Shown here in pieces: positions 1-7,088 of a DNA stretch of 9,091 bases; within the stretch, counting starts at the first letter, position 1; every line of letters starts with the position of its first letter. Under the pieces are notes generated by a model. That model saw only the letters and a list, made by a program, of their open reading frames with translations, searched no databases and was not told where the DNA came from. The stretch is from Legionellales bacterium. GTDB taxonomy: Bacteria; Pseudomonadota; Gammaproteobacteria; Eutrophobiales; Eutrophobiaceae. The stretch spans positions 97,012-106,102 of the forward strand of contig PBJS01000003.1 in NCBI GenBank assembly GCA_002721165.1, given 5' to 3'. Made by a program: the position numbers and the translations under genes.

Positions 1-105
1 TCTCGTATTGATTTTTCAGATCTCAAAAAAAATATATCATTGCCATTAAATATTTTTAATTTTGAGGTACCTGATAACATCGATATTTTTGATGAAACAA
101 AATAA
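1..105 (+). CDS. lolA: LolA, outer-membrane lipoprotein carrier protein (3' end only)
   Basis: The first 105 bases are open in frame 1 and end in TAA, giving the last 34 residues of a protein whose start lies outside the window. The tail has the pattern FSDLKxN...LP...FxFEVPxNIDIFDE, which matches the C-terminal end of LolA, where a final beta strand is followed by a phrase of the form F-x-x-P-x-x-V/I-D-V/I. LolA is the periplasmic chaperone that carries lipoproteins from the LolCDE transporter to LolB at the outer membrane. The position directly before rarA is the usual one in gammaproteobacteria and supports the call. The gap to rarA is only 3 nt, so the two are probably translated from one message. 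The fragment is short, so the call rests on the tail motif plus gene order. Confidence 0.75.
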   Translation, partial: SRIDFSDLKKNISLPLNIFNFEVPDNIDIFDETK

Positions 106-108
106 CTA

Positions 109-1422
109 ATGGAAAATAAAAATGATTATCGCCCACTCGCTGATCGAATGCGCCCCAAATCAATTGAGGCGTTTATTGGGCAAAAACATGTATTAGGCAA
201 CAATAAACCTCTGTGGCTTTCAATTGAACAGGGTAACTTACATTCAATGATTTTTTGGGGACCACCGGGAACGGGAAAAACAACATTAGCAAGATTGCTT
301 TCAAAAAAGTGTGATGCTCAATTCCTAACTCTCTCTGCTGTTTTAAGCGGTATAAAAGACATACGAAATGCTATCGAACAGGCTAATCAATATAGAGATG
401 TTTACGGAAAAGATACAATATTGTTTGTTGATGAAGCGCATCGATTTAATAAGTCTCAGCAAGACGCATTCTTGCCCTATGTTGAAGATGGTACAATTGT
501 TTTTATTGGAGCTACAACTGAAAATCCATCATTTGAACTAAATAATGCATTACTTTCTAGACTAAGAGTGTATGTCTTAAAATCATTGTCAAAAAATGAA
601 ATAAAAGAAATTCTTAAGCAGGCATTGATGGATAAAAAAGATGGGTTAGCTAATTATGGTTTGATAATTGACGATGAAGTACTAATGAAAATAGCAGAAG
701 TTGCAGATGGCGATGCTCGTCGCGCGCTCAATTTGCTAGAAATAACTTCAGATCTCGCAGAAAATAAAACAATTTCACAGGATTTAATAAATAATGTATT
801 AAAAGATGGGTCTATAAGGCGTTTTGATAAAAGTGGAGAGGCATTTTATGATCAAATTTCTGCTTTACATAAAGCAGTAAGAGGTTCAGATCCAGATGCA
901 GCATTATATTGGTTTGTTAGGATGATTGATGGAGGTTGCGATCCTTTTTATATTATACGACGTGTAGTTCGTATAGCCTCCGAAGATATTGGTAATGCAG
1001 ATCCTAGAGGCATAAGGCTAGCTTTAGATGCGTGGGAAGCACAAGAGCGCTTAGGTTCGCCAGAAGGCGAGCTAGCAGTCGCTCAAGCTATCGTATATCT
1101 TGCGTGTGCTGCAAAGAGCAATGCTGTTTACATGGCATTTAAATCTGCAATGCATGATGCCAAGGAGTTAGGTTCGAAAGATGTCCCCCTACATTTACGT
1201 AATGCTCCAACAAAACTGTTAAAAGAGCTTGATTACGGCAAGGATTATAAATATGCCCATAATGAACCTGATGCATACGTACCAGGCGAGAACTACTTTC
1301 CAGATGATATGCAACCAAGAAAGTACTACAGCCCTGTAAATAGGGGTCTAGAAATTAAAATTGCTGAAAAATTAGCTTTACTTAGAACCCAAGATGAAAA
1401 GGTAAATAAATCGAAATTATGA
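109..1422 (+). CDS. rarA: RarA (MgsA) replication-associated recombination protein A, AAA+ ATPase
   Basis: A 437-residue AAA+ ATPase, close to the roughly 447 residues of E. coli RarA, so it is complete. Visible motifs are Walker A GPPGTGKTT at residues 51-59, Walker B FVDEAHR at 106-112, the sensor 1 region GATTENPSFELN at 134-145, and the sensor 2 motif GDARRALN at 201-208. The C-terminal half carries the family's conserved phrases ISALHKxVRGSDPDAALYW (about 250-268), ASEDIGNADPR (290-300) and LRNAPTKLLKE (363-373), which belong to the tetramerisation and clamp-loader-like region. RarA is known to act at stalled replication forks and to interact with SSB. The start follows the lolA stop by 3 nt with no clear Shine-Dalgarno, which suggests translational coupling. 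The stop overlaps the crcB start (ATGA). Confidence 0.97.
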   Translation: MENKNDYRPLADRMRPKSIEAFIGQKHVLGNNKPLWLSIEQGNLHSMIFWGPPGTGKTTLARLLSKKCDAQFLTLSAVLSGIKDIRNAIEQANQYRDVYGKDTILFVDEAHRFNKSQQDAFLPYVEDGTIVFIGATTENPSFELNNALLSRLRVYVLKSLSKNEIKEILKQALMDKKDGLANYGLIIDDEVLMKIAEVADGDARRALNLLEITSDLAENKTISQDLINNVLKDGSIRRFDKSGEAFYDQISALHKAVRGSDPDAALYWFVRMIDGGCDPFYIIRRVVRIASEDIGNADPRGIRLALDAWEAQERLGSPEGELAVAQAIVYLACAAKSNAVYMAFKSAMHDAKELGSKDVPLHLRNAPTKLLKELDYGKDYKYAHNEPDAYVPGENYFPDDMQPRKYYSPVNRGLEIKIAEKLALLRTQDEKVNKSKL

Positions 1423-1793
1423 TAAATATAATCTCAATAGCTATAGGCGGCGCATTTGGATCGTTATGCAGGCATGGAATGTCTAATGGAATTTATATTT
1501 TACTAGGAAAAGGTTTTCCTTATGGGACACTAGCTGTAAATATCCTTGGTTCAATTATAATGGGTAGTGTCTATGTCTTAATGGTTGAAAGAGCAGTTAT
1601 TAGTGAAGAATTACGTGCTGGAATTACAATAGGTTTATTAGGTGCTTTTACTACGTTTTCAACCTTTTCTATTGAAACATTGAACTTAATAGAGTCCGGT
1701 GAAATAGTTAAGGCTGGATTAAATGTTTTTTTAAGTGTGGTACTTTGTATTTCAGCATGTTGGATTGGATTGATTGTAACTCGACAACTATAA
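1419..1793 (+). CDS. crcB: CrcB/Fluc fluoride-specific ion channel
   Basis: A 124-residue, very hydrophobic protein with four predicted membrane helices (about residues 3-22, 34-56, 67-90 and 99-120), the normal size and topology of a Fluc subunit. The family signatures are all present: GGAFGSLCRH at 10-19 with Arg18, GTLAVNILGS at 36-45 with the pore-lining Asn41, and GLLGAFTTFSTFSIET at 72-87. The last contains the TTFS sodium-site break and the two pore phenylalanines F80 and F83. Fluc works as an antiparallel dimer in the inner membrane and lets fluoride leave the cell. The start codon overlaps the rarA stop by 4 nt and there is no well-placed ribosome binding site, so translation is probably coupled to rarA. 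No fluoride riboswitch is possible directly upstream, because that sequence is rarA coding DNA. Confidence 0.95.
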   Translation: MINIISIAIGGAFGSLCRHGMSNGIYILLGKGFPYGTLAVNILGSIIMGSVYVLMVERAVISEELRAGITIGLLGAFTTFSTFSIETLNLIESGEIVKAGLNVFLSVVLCISACWIGLIVTRQL

Positions 1794-1810
1794 ATAGGTA
1801 TATATCTCTG

Positions 1811-3088
1811 ATGTTAGACCCGCAGTTAATAAGGAATAAATTAGATACAATCGTTGAGGAATCACTCAGACGCGGTGTATCGATTGATAAAAATAAAATA
1901 AAAAAAATTGAAGATAATCGTAAAAAAATTCAGGTTGAAACAGAAAAACTTCAATCAGAACGTAATAATATTTCAAAAAAAATAGGTGAATTAAAATCAA
2001 AAGGCGAGCAAACAGAAAATTTACTTGAAAAAGTTACAATAATTAAAAAACAATTAGAAGAAAATGAAGAGAAGTTAAATTCTATCCAAAAAGAGTTAAA
2101 TGATTTATTAATAGCAATTCCTAATATTCCCCACAAATCTGTGCCTAATGGTAATTCAGATACAGATAATAAATTGATAAGAGAATGGGGAGAGAAACCT
2201 AAATTTGATTTTAAGATAAAAGACCATGTAGACCTTGGCGAATCATTAAATCAGATCGATTTTGATTCTGCTGTAAAAGTATCAGGTTCACGTTTCGTCG
2301 TACTAAAAGATAAAATTGCGCAGCTACACCGCGCTTTAATACAATTTATGATAGAGACGCATACAACTGAGCATGGCTATCAAGAAATTAATGTTCCATA
2401 TCTTGTTAATAGTGATAGTTGTATTAATACTGGTCAATTACCAAAATTTGAAGAAGATCTTTTTCGTATTCAAGATCAAGATCTATATTTAATTCCTACG
2501 GCTGAAATTCCAGTTACAAATGTAGTGAAAGATCAAATTATTGAGGACACAAGTTTACCGCTTAAATATGTTTGTCATTCCCCATGTTTTCGAAGCGAAG
2601 CAGGATCGTATGGGAAAGATACGCGCGGCATAATAAGGCAGCATCAATTTGAAAAAGTCGAATTAGTGCAAATTGTACAGCCTGAAAATTCATATAGTGC
2701 ATTAGAAGAACTGACTATAAATGCTGAAGAAATTTTAAAAAGATTAAATCTTTCTTACCGTGTCGTAGCTTTATGTGCAGGTGATTTAGGTTTTTCTGCA
2801 GCTAAAACTTACGATATTGAAGTGTGGCTTCCAAGTCAAAACATGTATAGAGAAATATCATCATGTAGTAATTTTGAGTCATTTCAGGCACGCCGAATGC
2901 AAGCACGTTACCGTGATTCAAAAACTAATAAACCAGAACTTCTTCATACGTTAAATGGATCCGGACTTGCTGTAGGCAGAACCTTAATTGCTATTATGGA
3001 AAACTATCAGACGAAAACTGGAGACATTCTTATTCCAAACGTACTGCGCCAATATATGGCAAACCAATCTATTATTAAAAATTCTTAA
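1811..3088 (+). CDS. serS: Seryl-tRNA synthetase (class II)
   Basis: A class II aminoacyl-tRNA synthetase that charges tRNA-Ser and tRNA-Sec with serine. From the ATG at 1811 it has 425 residues, close to the 430 of E. coli SerS, and begins MLDPQLIRNKLD, the standard family start. The longer frame from 1745 would add 22 atypical residues and overlap crcB by 49 nt, so I reject that start. Residues 25-100 are rich in K, E, Q and N in heptads and form the long antiparallel coiled-coil arm that grips the tRNA. The catalytic core shows the TxE serine-binding motif (T230, E232), motif 2 starting at FRSEAGSYGKDTRG (260-273), and motif 3 GSGLAVGRTL (383-392). The gap to crcB is 17 nt and the ribosome binding site is weak (AGG near 1796). 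The end faces the pntB end with one base between. Confidence 0.97.
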   Translation: MLDPQLIRNKLDTIVEESLRRGVSIDKNKIKKIEDNRKKIQVETEKLQSERNNISKKIGELKSKGEQTENLLEKVTIIKKQLEENEEKLNSIQKELNDLLIAIPNIPHKSVPNGNSDTDNKLIREWGEKPKFDFKIKDHVDLGESLNQIDFDSAVKVSGSRFVVLKDKIAQLHRALIQFMIETHTTEHGYQEINVPYLVNSDSCINTGQLPKFEEDLFRIQDQDLYLIPTAEIPVTNVVKDQIIEDTSLPLKYVCHSPCFRSEAGSYGKDTRGIIRQHQFEKVELVQIVQPENSYSALEELTINAEEILKRLNLSYRVVALCAGDLGFSAAKTYDIEVWLPSQNMYREISSCSNFESFQARRMQARYRDSKTNKPELLHTLNGSGLAVGRTLIAIMENYQTKTGDILIPNVLRQYMANQSIIKNS

Positions 3089-3089
3089 A

Positions 3090-4493
3090 TTACTGCAATT
3101 CCTTTAAAACAGCGTCTAAACTTTCTTTTGCATCGCCAAAATACATACGTGTATTTTCTTTAAAGAAAAGTGGGTTTTGTACACCAGCATAACCAGTTGC
3201 CATACTTCTCTTTAATACAATCGTTGTTGTTCCTTTCCAACATTCTAGTACAGGCATACCAGCAATTGGACTGTTGGGATCTTCTTGCGCTGATGGGTTT
3301 ACAATATCATTAGCACCAATAATTATTGAAACATCAATTGATGGGAAATCATCATTTATTTCATCCATTTCAAAGACAATGTCATAAGGAACTTTTGCTT
3401 CTGCAAGTAGCACGTTCATATGTCCTGGCATTCGTCCAGCAACAGGATGAATTCCAAATCTAACATTTACTTTTTTATCACGTAAAACTTTTGTAATTTC
3501 ATTTACTGTATGCTGAGCTTGTGCAACTGCCATACCATAACCTGGAATTATCATTACCTCTTTTGCATTTTGTAAAAGGCTTGTAACCTCATCAGTTTCA
3601 ATTGGAACAACTTCTCCTTGATCTTCAGCGTCACCAGCTGTAACTGTACCAGTATCAGTACCAAAACCTCCGGCTATTACAGAAATAAAATTACGGTTCA
3701 TTGCGCGACACATAATATAGCTTAGAATTGCACCACTACTTCCAACTAGAGCGCCAACAACGATTAATAAATCATTCGATAACATAAAACCTGTTGCTGA
3801 TGCTGCCCATCCTGAATAACTATTCAACATTGAAACAACAACTGGCATATCAGCACCGCCAATAGCCATTACCATATGTATACCAAACAGTAAGGCAATT
3901 ACTGTCATAATTAAAAGGTAGGTCATTGCGTCACCAGTTTCAGCATGCTGAACAAATTCATACCCAATCCAAATACTCAGAATGAGCAGAACTAAATTAA
4001 GCCAGTGGCGTGCTGGTAATATCAGTGGACTGCCGCCAATTAAACCACTTAATTTACCAAAAGCAATTACAGATCCAGAGAATGTCACTGCTCCAATCAA
4101 GACACCAATATAAATTTCAACTTGATGTATTGCTTTTTCTATATCTGTTGGAAATGTAATAGTTTCGTCCATAAAATTTACATAGCCAACTAAAACTGCT
4201 GCTAATCCGACCAAGCTATGTAAGATTGCAACAAGCTCAGGCATTTGTGTCATATCGACTTTTCTAGCAAGTGTTATACCTATTGAACCACCAATTAACA
4301 TCGCGATGATAATGAGATGTATGTTGTTGGTAACTTCTGGACCAAAAACCGTTGCAAGAACTGCAATGGTCATTCCGATCATTCCATATATATTGCCTTT
4401 ACGCGCAGTTTCCTGATGACTTAAACCGCCCAAAGTTAGGACGAAGAGAATAATTGCCCCTAGATATGAAACTGTTACTAATCCTTCTGACAT
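3090..4493 (-). CDS. pntB: PntB, NAD(P) transhydrogenase subunit beta
   Basis: The beta subunit of the inner-membrane proton-translocating transhydrogenase, 467 residues against 462 in E. coli. With PntA it couples hydride transfer from NADH to NADP+ to proton entry, supplying NADPH. Residues 1-265 form domain II with about nine membrane helices. They include MPELVAILHSLVGLAAVLVG, whose His92 matches the proton-channel histidine (His91 in E. coli), and GGADMPVVVSMLNSYSGWA with Asp215 and Asn224. After an acidic linker (about 288-302), the NADP(H)-binding domain III shows GYGMAVAQAQ (318-327), HPVAGRMPGHMNVLLAEA (349-366), GANDIVNP (393-400) and KRSMATGYAGVQNPLF (428-443). The gene lies 11 nt after pntA and has a good ribosome binding site, so the two form an operon. 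No terminator hairpin is visible beyond its stop, which is one base from the serS stop. Confidence 0.97.
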   Translation of the reverse strand: MSEGLVTVSYLGAIILFVLTLGGLSHQETARKGNIYGMIGMTIAVLATVFGPEVTNNIHLIIIAMLIGGSIGITLARKVDMTQMPELVAILHSLVGLAAVLVGYVNFMDETITFPTDIEKAIHQVEIYIGVLIGAVTFSGSVIAFGKLSGLIGGSPLILPARHWLNLVLLILSIWIGYEFVQHAETGDAMTYLLIMTVIALLFGIHMVMAIGGADMPVVVSMLNSYSGWAASATGFMLSNDLLIVVGALVGSSGAILSYIMCRAMNRNFISVIAGGFGTDTGTVTAGDAEDQGEVVPIETDEVTSLLQNAKEVMIIPGYGMAVAQAQHTVNEITKVLRDKKVNVRFGIHPVAGRMPGHMNVLLAEAKVPYDIVFEMDEINDDFPSIDVSIIIGANDIVNPSAQEDPNSPIAGMPVLECWKGTTTIVLKRSMATGYAGVQNPLFFKENTRMYFGDAKESLDAVLKELQ

Positions 4494-4500
4494 AATTTTT

Positions 4501-4506
4501 CTCCTT
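4501..4506 (-). promoter_or_regulatory. Ribosome binding site of pntB
   Basis: Read on the minus strand this is AAGGAG, 7 nt before the pntB ATG. Its first bases overlap the TAA stop of pntA, so ribosomes finishing pntA are placed directly on the pntB start. This fits balanced production of the two subunits. Confidence 0.8.
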
Positions 4507-6064
4507 ATTTCCTAAACATCTCTAACATTCTTCGGGTTACGGCAAACCCACCTGAAATGTTAATACTGGTTATAAGGATACCTATAAAGGCTAATGCAAC
4601 TAATAGTGTGCCCGATGAAGAAATTTGTATTAATGCGCCAATAATAATAATACTACTTACTGCGTTTGTGACACTCATTAAAGGCGTATGTAATGCCGCG
4701 GTAACATTCCATATCACCATATAACCAACAAAGCATGACAAAACAAACACAGTAAAATGCGTCATAAATGACGAGGGTGCTACTGAGCCAAGACCATATA
4801 AAATAAGAGCACCAATAATTAAAGGTAATGACTGTCTTAGCAGAGTTGGTCTTTTTGGTTCTTCGCTTGCAACAACCGGGGTAGGCTCAATTACCTTTTT
4901 CGCTGGCGCTGCTGATAGCTTTGGTGGAGGGGGAGGCCATGTTATTTGGCCTTCTTTAATAACTGTCGCACCTCTTACCGCTTCATCTTCCATATCAATG
5001 ATCATTTTTCCATCTTTCTCTGGCGTCATGTCAGTGAGTAAATGTCTTAAGTTTGTCCCATAGAGTTGACTTGATTGTGTTGGTAGACGGCTTGGTAAAT
5101 CACTGTAGCCAATTATCGTAACTCCGTTATCAGTAACATTAACCTCATGCGGAACAGTCAATTCACAATTACCGCCTTGTTCTGAAGCTAAATCTACAAT
5201 AACGCTACCATCTTTCATTGAATTGACCATATCTTTGGTAATTAATTTAGGAGCTGGTTTACCCGGAATCAGTGCGGTTGTTACAATGATATCGACATCT
5301 TTTGCCTGATCAGCAAAGAGTGCCATTTCAGCTGCAATAAATTCATCGCTCATTGTTTTTGCATAACCACCTTCACCGCTACCATCTTCTTCAAAATCAA
5401 GTAGCAAAAATTCAGCACCCATGCTTTCGACTTGCTCTTTAACTTCAGGTCGAGTATCGAATGAACGTACGATTGCGCCAAGACTATTTGCAGCACCAAT
5501 TGCAGCTAGTCCAGCAACACCGGCTCCAATGACTAGTACTTTTGCTGGGGGCACTTTACCAGCTGCTGTTATTTGGCCAGTAAAGAAACGACCAAAGTGA
5601 TGTGAGGCCTCAACAATAGCGCGATATCCAGCAATATTTGCCATTGAGCTTAATGCGTCCATTTTTTGTGCTCTTGAAATACGGGGTATGCTATCCATTG
5701 CTAAAACATTAATGTTTTTTTCAGCAAGCTTTTTCATAAGAGATTCGTTTTGAGCTGGCCAAATAAAACTTATCAATGTTTGACCAGGTTTTAGAAGATC
5801 ACTTTCGTCGATATTTAAGGCGGGATGTTTTTCTGGTGCACGAACTTTCAATATAATATCTGATGAATTCCAGAGTGCTTTTGTGTCAGAGATGATTTCT
5901 GCGCCTGAATCTTGATAGGCTTTGTCTGAAAAGTTTGCTTTTTTTCCGGCGCCTGATTCAACTGCTACATTGTAGCCTAGCTTTTGTATAAATTTTATAA
6001 CTTCAGGTGTAGTCGCAACTCTTTTTTCGCCTGTGTGTACTTCGCTTGGCACGCCGATTTTCAT
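4505..6064 (-). CDS. pntA: PntA, NAD(P) transhydrogenase subunit alpha
   Basis: The alpha subunit of the transhydrogenase, 519 residues against 510 in E. coli. It is the undivided form, carrying both the NAD(H)-binding domain I and the membrane part that some bacteria split into PntAA and PntAB. The N-terminus MKIGVPSE is the family's standard start. Residues 131-149 hold the conserved RAQKMDALSSMANIAGYRA, and the Rossmann loop GAGVAG is at 180-185, followed by SFDTRPEVKEQVESMGAEF. A proline-rich linker (PPPPP at 377-381, then an Ala/Pro/Glu stretch to about 406) leads to four membrane helices at about 412-428, 434-453, 467-482 and 485-503, which build part of domain II. It is first in the pntAB operon and has an AAGGGG ribosome binding site 8 nt before the start. 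Confidence 0.97.
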   Translation of the reverse strand: MKIGVPSEVHTGEKRVATTPEVIKFIQKLGYNVAVESGAGKKANFSDKAYQDSGAEIISDTKALWNSSDIILKVRAPEKHPALNIDESDLLKPGQTLISFIWPAQNESLMKKLAEKNINVLAMDSIPRISRAQKMDALSSMANIAGYRAIVEASHHFGRFFTGQITAAGKVPPAKVLVIGAGVAGLAAIGAANSLGAIVRSFDTRPEVKEQVESMGAEFLLLDFEEDGSGEGGYAKTMSDEFIAAEMALFADQAKDVDIIVTTALIPGKPAPKLITKDMVNSMKDGSVIVDLASEQGGNCELTVPHEVNVTDNGVTIIGYSDLPSRLPTQSSQLYGTNLRHLLTDMTPEKDGKMIIDMEDEAVRGATVIKEGQITWPPPPPKLSAAPAKKVIEPTPVVASEEPKRPTLLRQSLPLIIGALILYGLGSVAPSSFMTHFTVFVLSCFVGYMVIWNVTAALHTPLMSVTNAVSSIIIIGALIQISSSGTLLVALAFIGILITSINISGGFAVTRRMLEMFRK

Positions 6065-6072
6065 CGCATGAA

Positions 6073-6078
6073 CCCCTT
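6073..6078 (-). promoter_or_regulatory. Ribosome binding site of pntA
   Basis: AAGGGG on the minus strand with 8 nt to the ATG at 6064. An out-of-frame ATG lies between the site and the start, 2 nt before the real start codon. The conserved protein start MKIGVPSE decides in favour of 6064. Confidence 0.7.
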
Positions 6079-6092
6079 ATAAATTGGAATAT

Positions 6093-6108
6093 ACTAATTA
6101 GAATTAGT
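6093..6108. repeat. Perfect 7-bp inverted repeat upstream of pntA
   Basis: Arms ACTAATT and AATTAGT with a 2-bp centre (AG), lying 29-44 bases upstream of the pntA start codon and upstream of its ribosome binding site. The size and symmetry resemble a binding site for a dimeric regulator, but AT-only arms can occur by chance in DNA this AT-rich. Confidence 0.45.
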
Positions 6109-6177
6109 TCTTATATTAAAAAAAGCGGCGATATTAGCATGATTAATAAATAATTTCATTGGCCAATCACTTTTATT

Positions 6178-6207
6178 AAAAAACCCGACAATTGTCGGGT
6201 TTTTTTT
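6178..6207 (-). terminator. Rho-independent terminator after the YccA-like gene
   Basis: A near-perfect palindrome: stem CCCGAC / GTCGGG with an AATT loop (6184-6199), flanked by six A (6178-6183) and eight T (6200-6207). The YccA-like gene ends 26 bases away on the minus strand. In that direction the stem is followed by six T, as expected for an intrinsic terminator. Because both flanks are A/T runs, it would also work on the plus strand, but no plus-strand gene ends here. Confidence 0.88.
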
Positions 6208-6233
6208 ACAATAATTAATGAAACAACAGTCCG

Positions 6234-6914
6234 TTAATCTCGCCCACTAAATACAGCTAGTAAATGTAGTAGATTTAGGAAGAGATTGTAAATTGAGACA
6301 TATAGTCCGACAGTTGCCATGATGTAATTTGTCTCGCCACCATGAAGCATCGCGCTTGTTTGGTAGAGAATATATCCAGACATTAACAGCACAAACATGC
6401 CTGATACAGCTAGCGACAGAGTTGGTAAGTTAAAAATTAACGCTCCAATTCCGGCTAGAAAGGCAACGAGTATGCCTACCATGATAAATCCCCCCATAAA
6501 GCTGAAGTCTTTTCTTGTGGTTAGCGCATATGCAGAGAGCCCAACAAAAATTGCACCAGTTCCCCCAAGCGCAGTCATCACCAGCTGAGTACCATTAGCG
6601 AAATGATATACATAGGCATTAATGATTGGCCCTAAAGTTAGCCCCATAAAGCCAGTTAGGGCGAAGACTGACGCTATACCCCAAATGCTATTTCTAAGAG
6701 CTGAAGTGAGAAAAAGTAATCCAAAATATCCGACCAAAGTAATCAAAATTCCAGGATGCGGAAATTTAAATATCATCGAAATTCCTGCAGTAGCAGCACT
6801 AAAAAGCAGTGTCATTGATAACAGAACATAGGTATTTCGTATCAATTTATTAGTTGCAAAAGTCGCTTCTGTAGAACGGCCTCGCTGCGCAACTGTGTTT
6901 GTGGATTGATTCAT
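6234..6914 (-). CDS. yccA: YccA-type Bax inhibitor-1 family membrane protein
   Basis: A 226-residue inner-membrane protein with seven predicted helices (about residues 25-46, 54-71, 76-100, 108-131, 139-160, 167-186 and 198-222). The N-terminus is short, hydrophilic and cytoplasmic. Length and sequence fit the Bax inhibitor-1 / YccA family (E. coli YccA is about 219 residues). Signature phrases are LTGFMGLTLGPI (86-97), HGGETNYIMATVGLYVSIYNLFLNLL (191-216) and the terminal FSGRD. E. coli YccA binds the membrane protease FtsH and moderates its action on membrane proteins such as SecY; I infer the same role here from similarity only. The residue before TS at 186-187 is Gln185, and the last helix has Ser207, so I see no acidic pair like the pH-sensing one known in Bacillus YetJ. 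It is a single-gene unit with a good ribosome binding site upstream and a strong terminator downstream. Confidence 0.9.
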   Translation of the reverse strand: MNQSTNTVAQRGRSTEATFATNKLIRNTYVLLSMTLLFSAATAGISMIFKFPHPGILITLVGYFGLLFLTSALRNSIWGIASVFALTGFMGLTLGPIINAYVYHFANGTQLVMTALGGTGAIFVGLSAYALTTRKDFSFMGGFIMVGILVAFLAGIGALIFNLPTLSLAVSGMFVLLMSGYILYQTSAMLHGGETNYIMATVGLYVSIYNLFLNLLHLLAVFSGRD

Positions 6915-6922
6915 ATGTATTT

Positions 6923-6928
6923 CACCTC
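6923..6928 (-). promoter_or_regulatory. Ribosome binding site of the YccA-like gene
   Basis: GAGGTG on the minus strand, 8 nt before the ATG at 6914, which supports that start codon. Confidence 0.75.
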
Positions 6929-7045
6929 AAAAATATTAAGTATATTTACTATGTAATGCTTTGACAGATTAAATTCAAGTTAAGTTTAGATTAAATTTGC
7001 CTAAATTATCATAAGAATCTAGTAAATTTTTGATAATTTTCCGGC

Positions 7046-7074
7046 TTTCAGGATTTGTAGTGATCATGTATCCT
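7046..7074 (+). promoter_or_regulatory. Probable promoter of tRNA-Ser
   Basis: TTTCAG (7046-7051), a 17-base spacer and TATCCT (7069-7074), with transcription expected to begin around 7081-7082, a few bases before the tRNA. The bases right after the -10 are CACGCCCT, a GC-rich discriminator that stands out in this AT-rich DNA. Such discriminators are typical of tRNA and rRNA promoters under stringent control by ppGpp. The hexamers are only moderate matches. Confidence 0.5.
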
Positions 7075-7088
7075 CACGCCCTCATCCT

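Larger units (their letters stand above)
6065..6177 (-). promoter_or_regulatory. pntAB upstream region with inverted repeat
   Basis: This 113-base gap lies between the terminator of the preceding minus-strand gene and pntA, so it must hold the pntAB promoter if that terminator is efficient. On the minus strand a possible extended -10, TGCTAATAT, lies at about 6131-6139, without a convincing -35. Between it and the ribosome binding site is an exact inverted repeat, ACTAATT-AG-AATTAGT (6093-6108), in a position where a bound repressor could block transcription. A second perfect palindrome, ATTGGCCAAT (6158-6167), lies upstream. The promoter elements are inferred; the repeats are read directly. 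Confidence 0.45.
6915..7088. promoter_or_regulatory. Divergent intergenic region between the YccA-like gene and tRNA-Ser
   Basis: Together with the tRNA and its downstream spacer this makes a 313-base stretch (6915-7227) without protein genes. It must hold the promoters for the YccA-like gene (minus) and for the tRNA (plus). For the minus strand, TTGAAT (6975-6980) followed after 17 bases by TACATA is a weak candidate. On the plus strand there is an exact TTGACA at 6961-6966 but only a poor -10 (TTTAGA) after 18 bases. The direct repeat GATTAAATT occurs at 6967-6975 and 6989-6997, 22 bases apart. The promoter assignments are guesses. Confidence 0.35.

Noticed and set aside
1300..1418. Possible fluoride riboswitch before crcB
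   Set aside because: The DNA upstream of crcB is rarA coding sequence up to the start codon, and I see no riboswitch-like fold between coding regions.
1951..2136. Minus-strand open frame of 61 codons inside serS
   Set aside because: It is antisense to the coiled-coil arm of serS. Its Phe/Ser-rich translation is what Lys/Glu-rich coding DNA gives in reverse, and it has no ribosome binding site.
6158..6167. Palindrome ATTGGCCAAT upstream of pntA as a separate operator
   Set aside because: A 10-bp palindrome is short and lies close to the terminator. There is no further evidence, so it is only mentioned within the upstream region.
6397..6831. Two plus-strand open frames (6397-6588 and 6622-6831) inside the YccA-like gene
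   Set aside because: Both are antisense to a well-supported membrane protein gene and show no recognisable motifs or ribosome binding sites.
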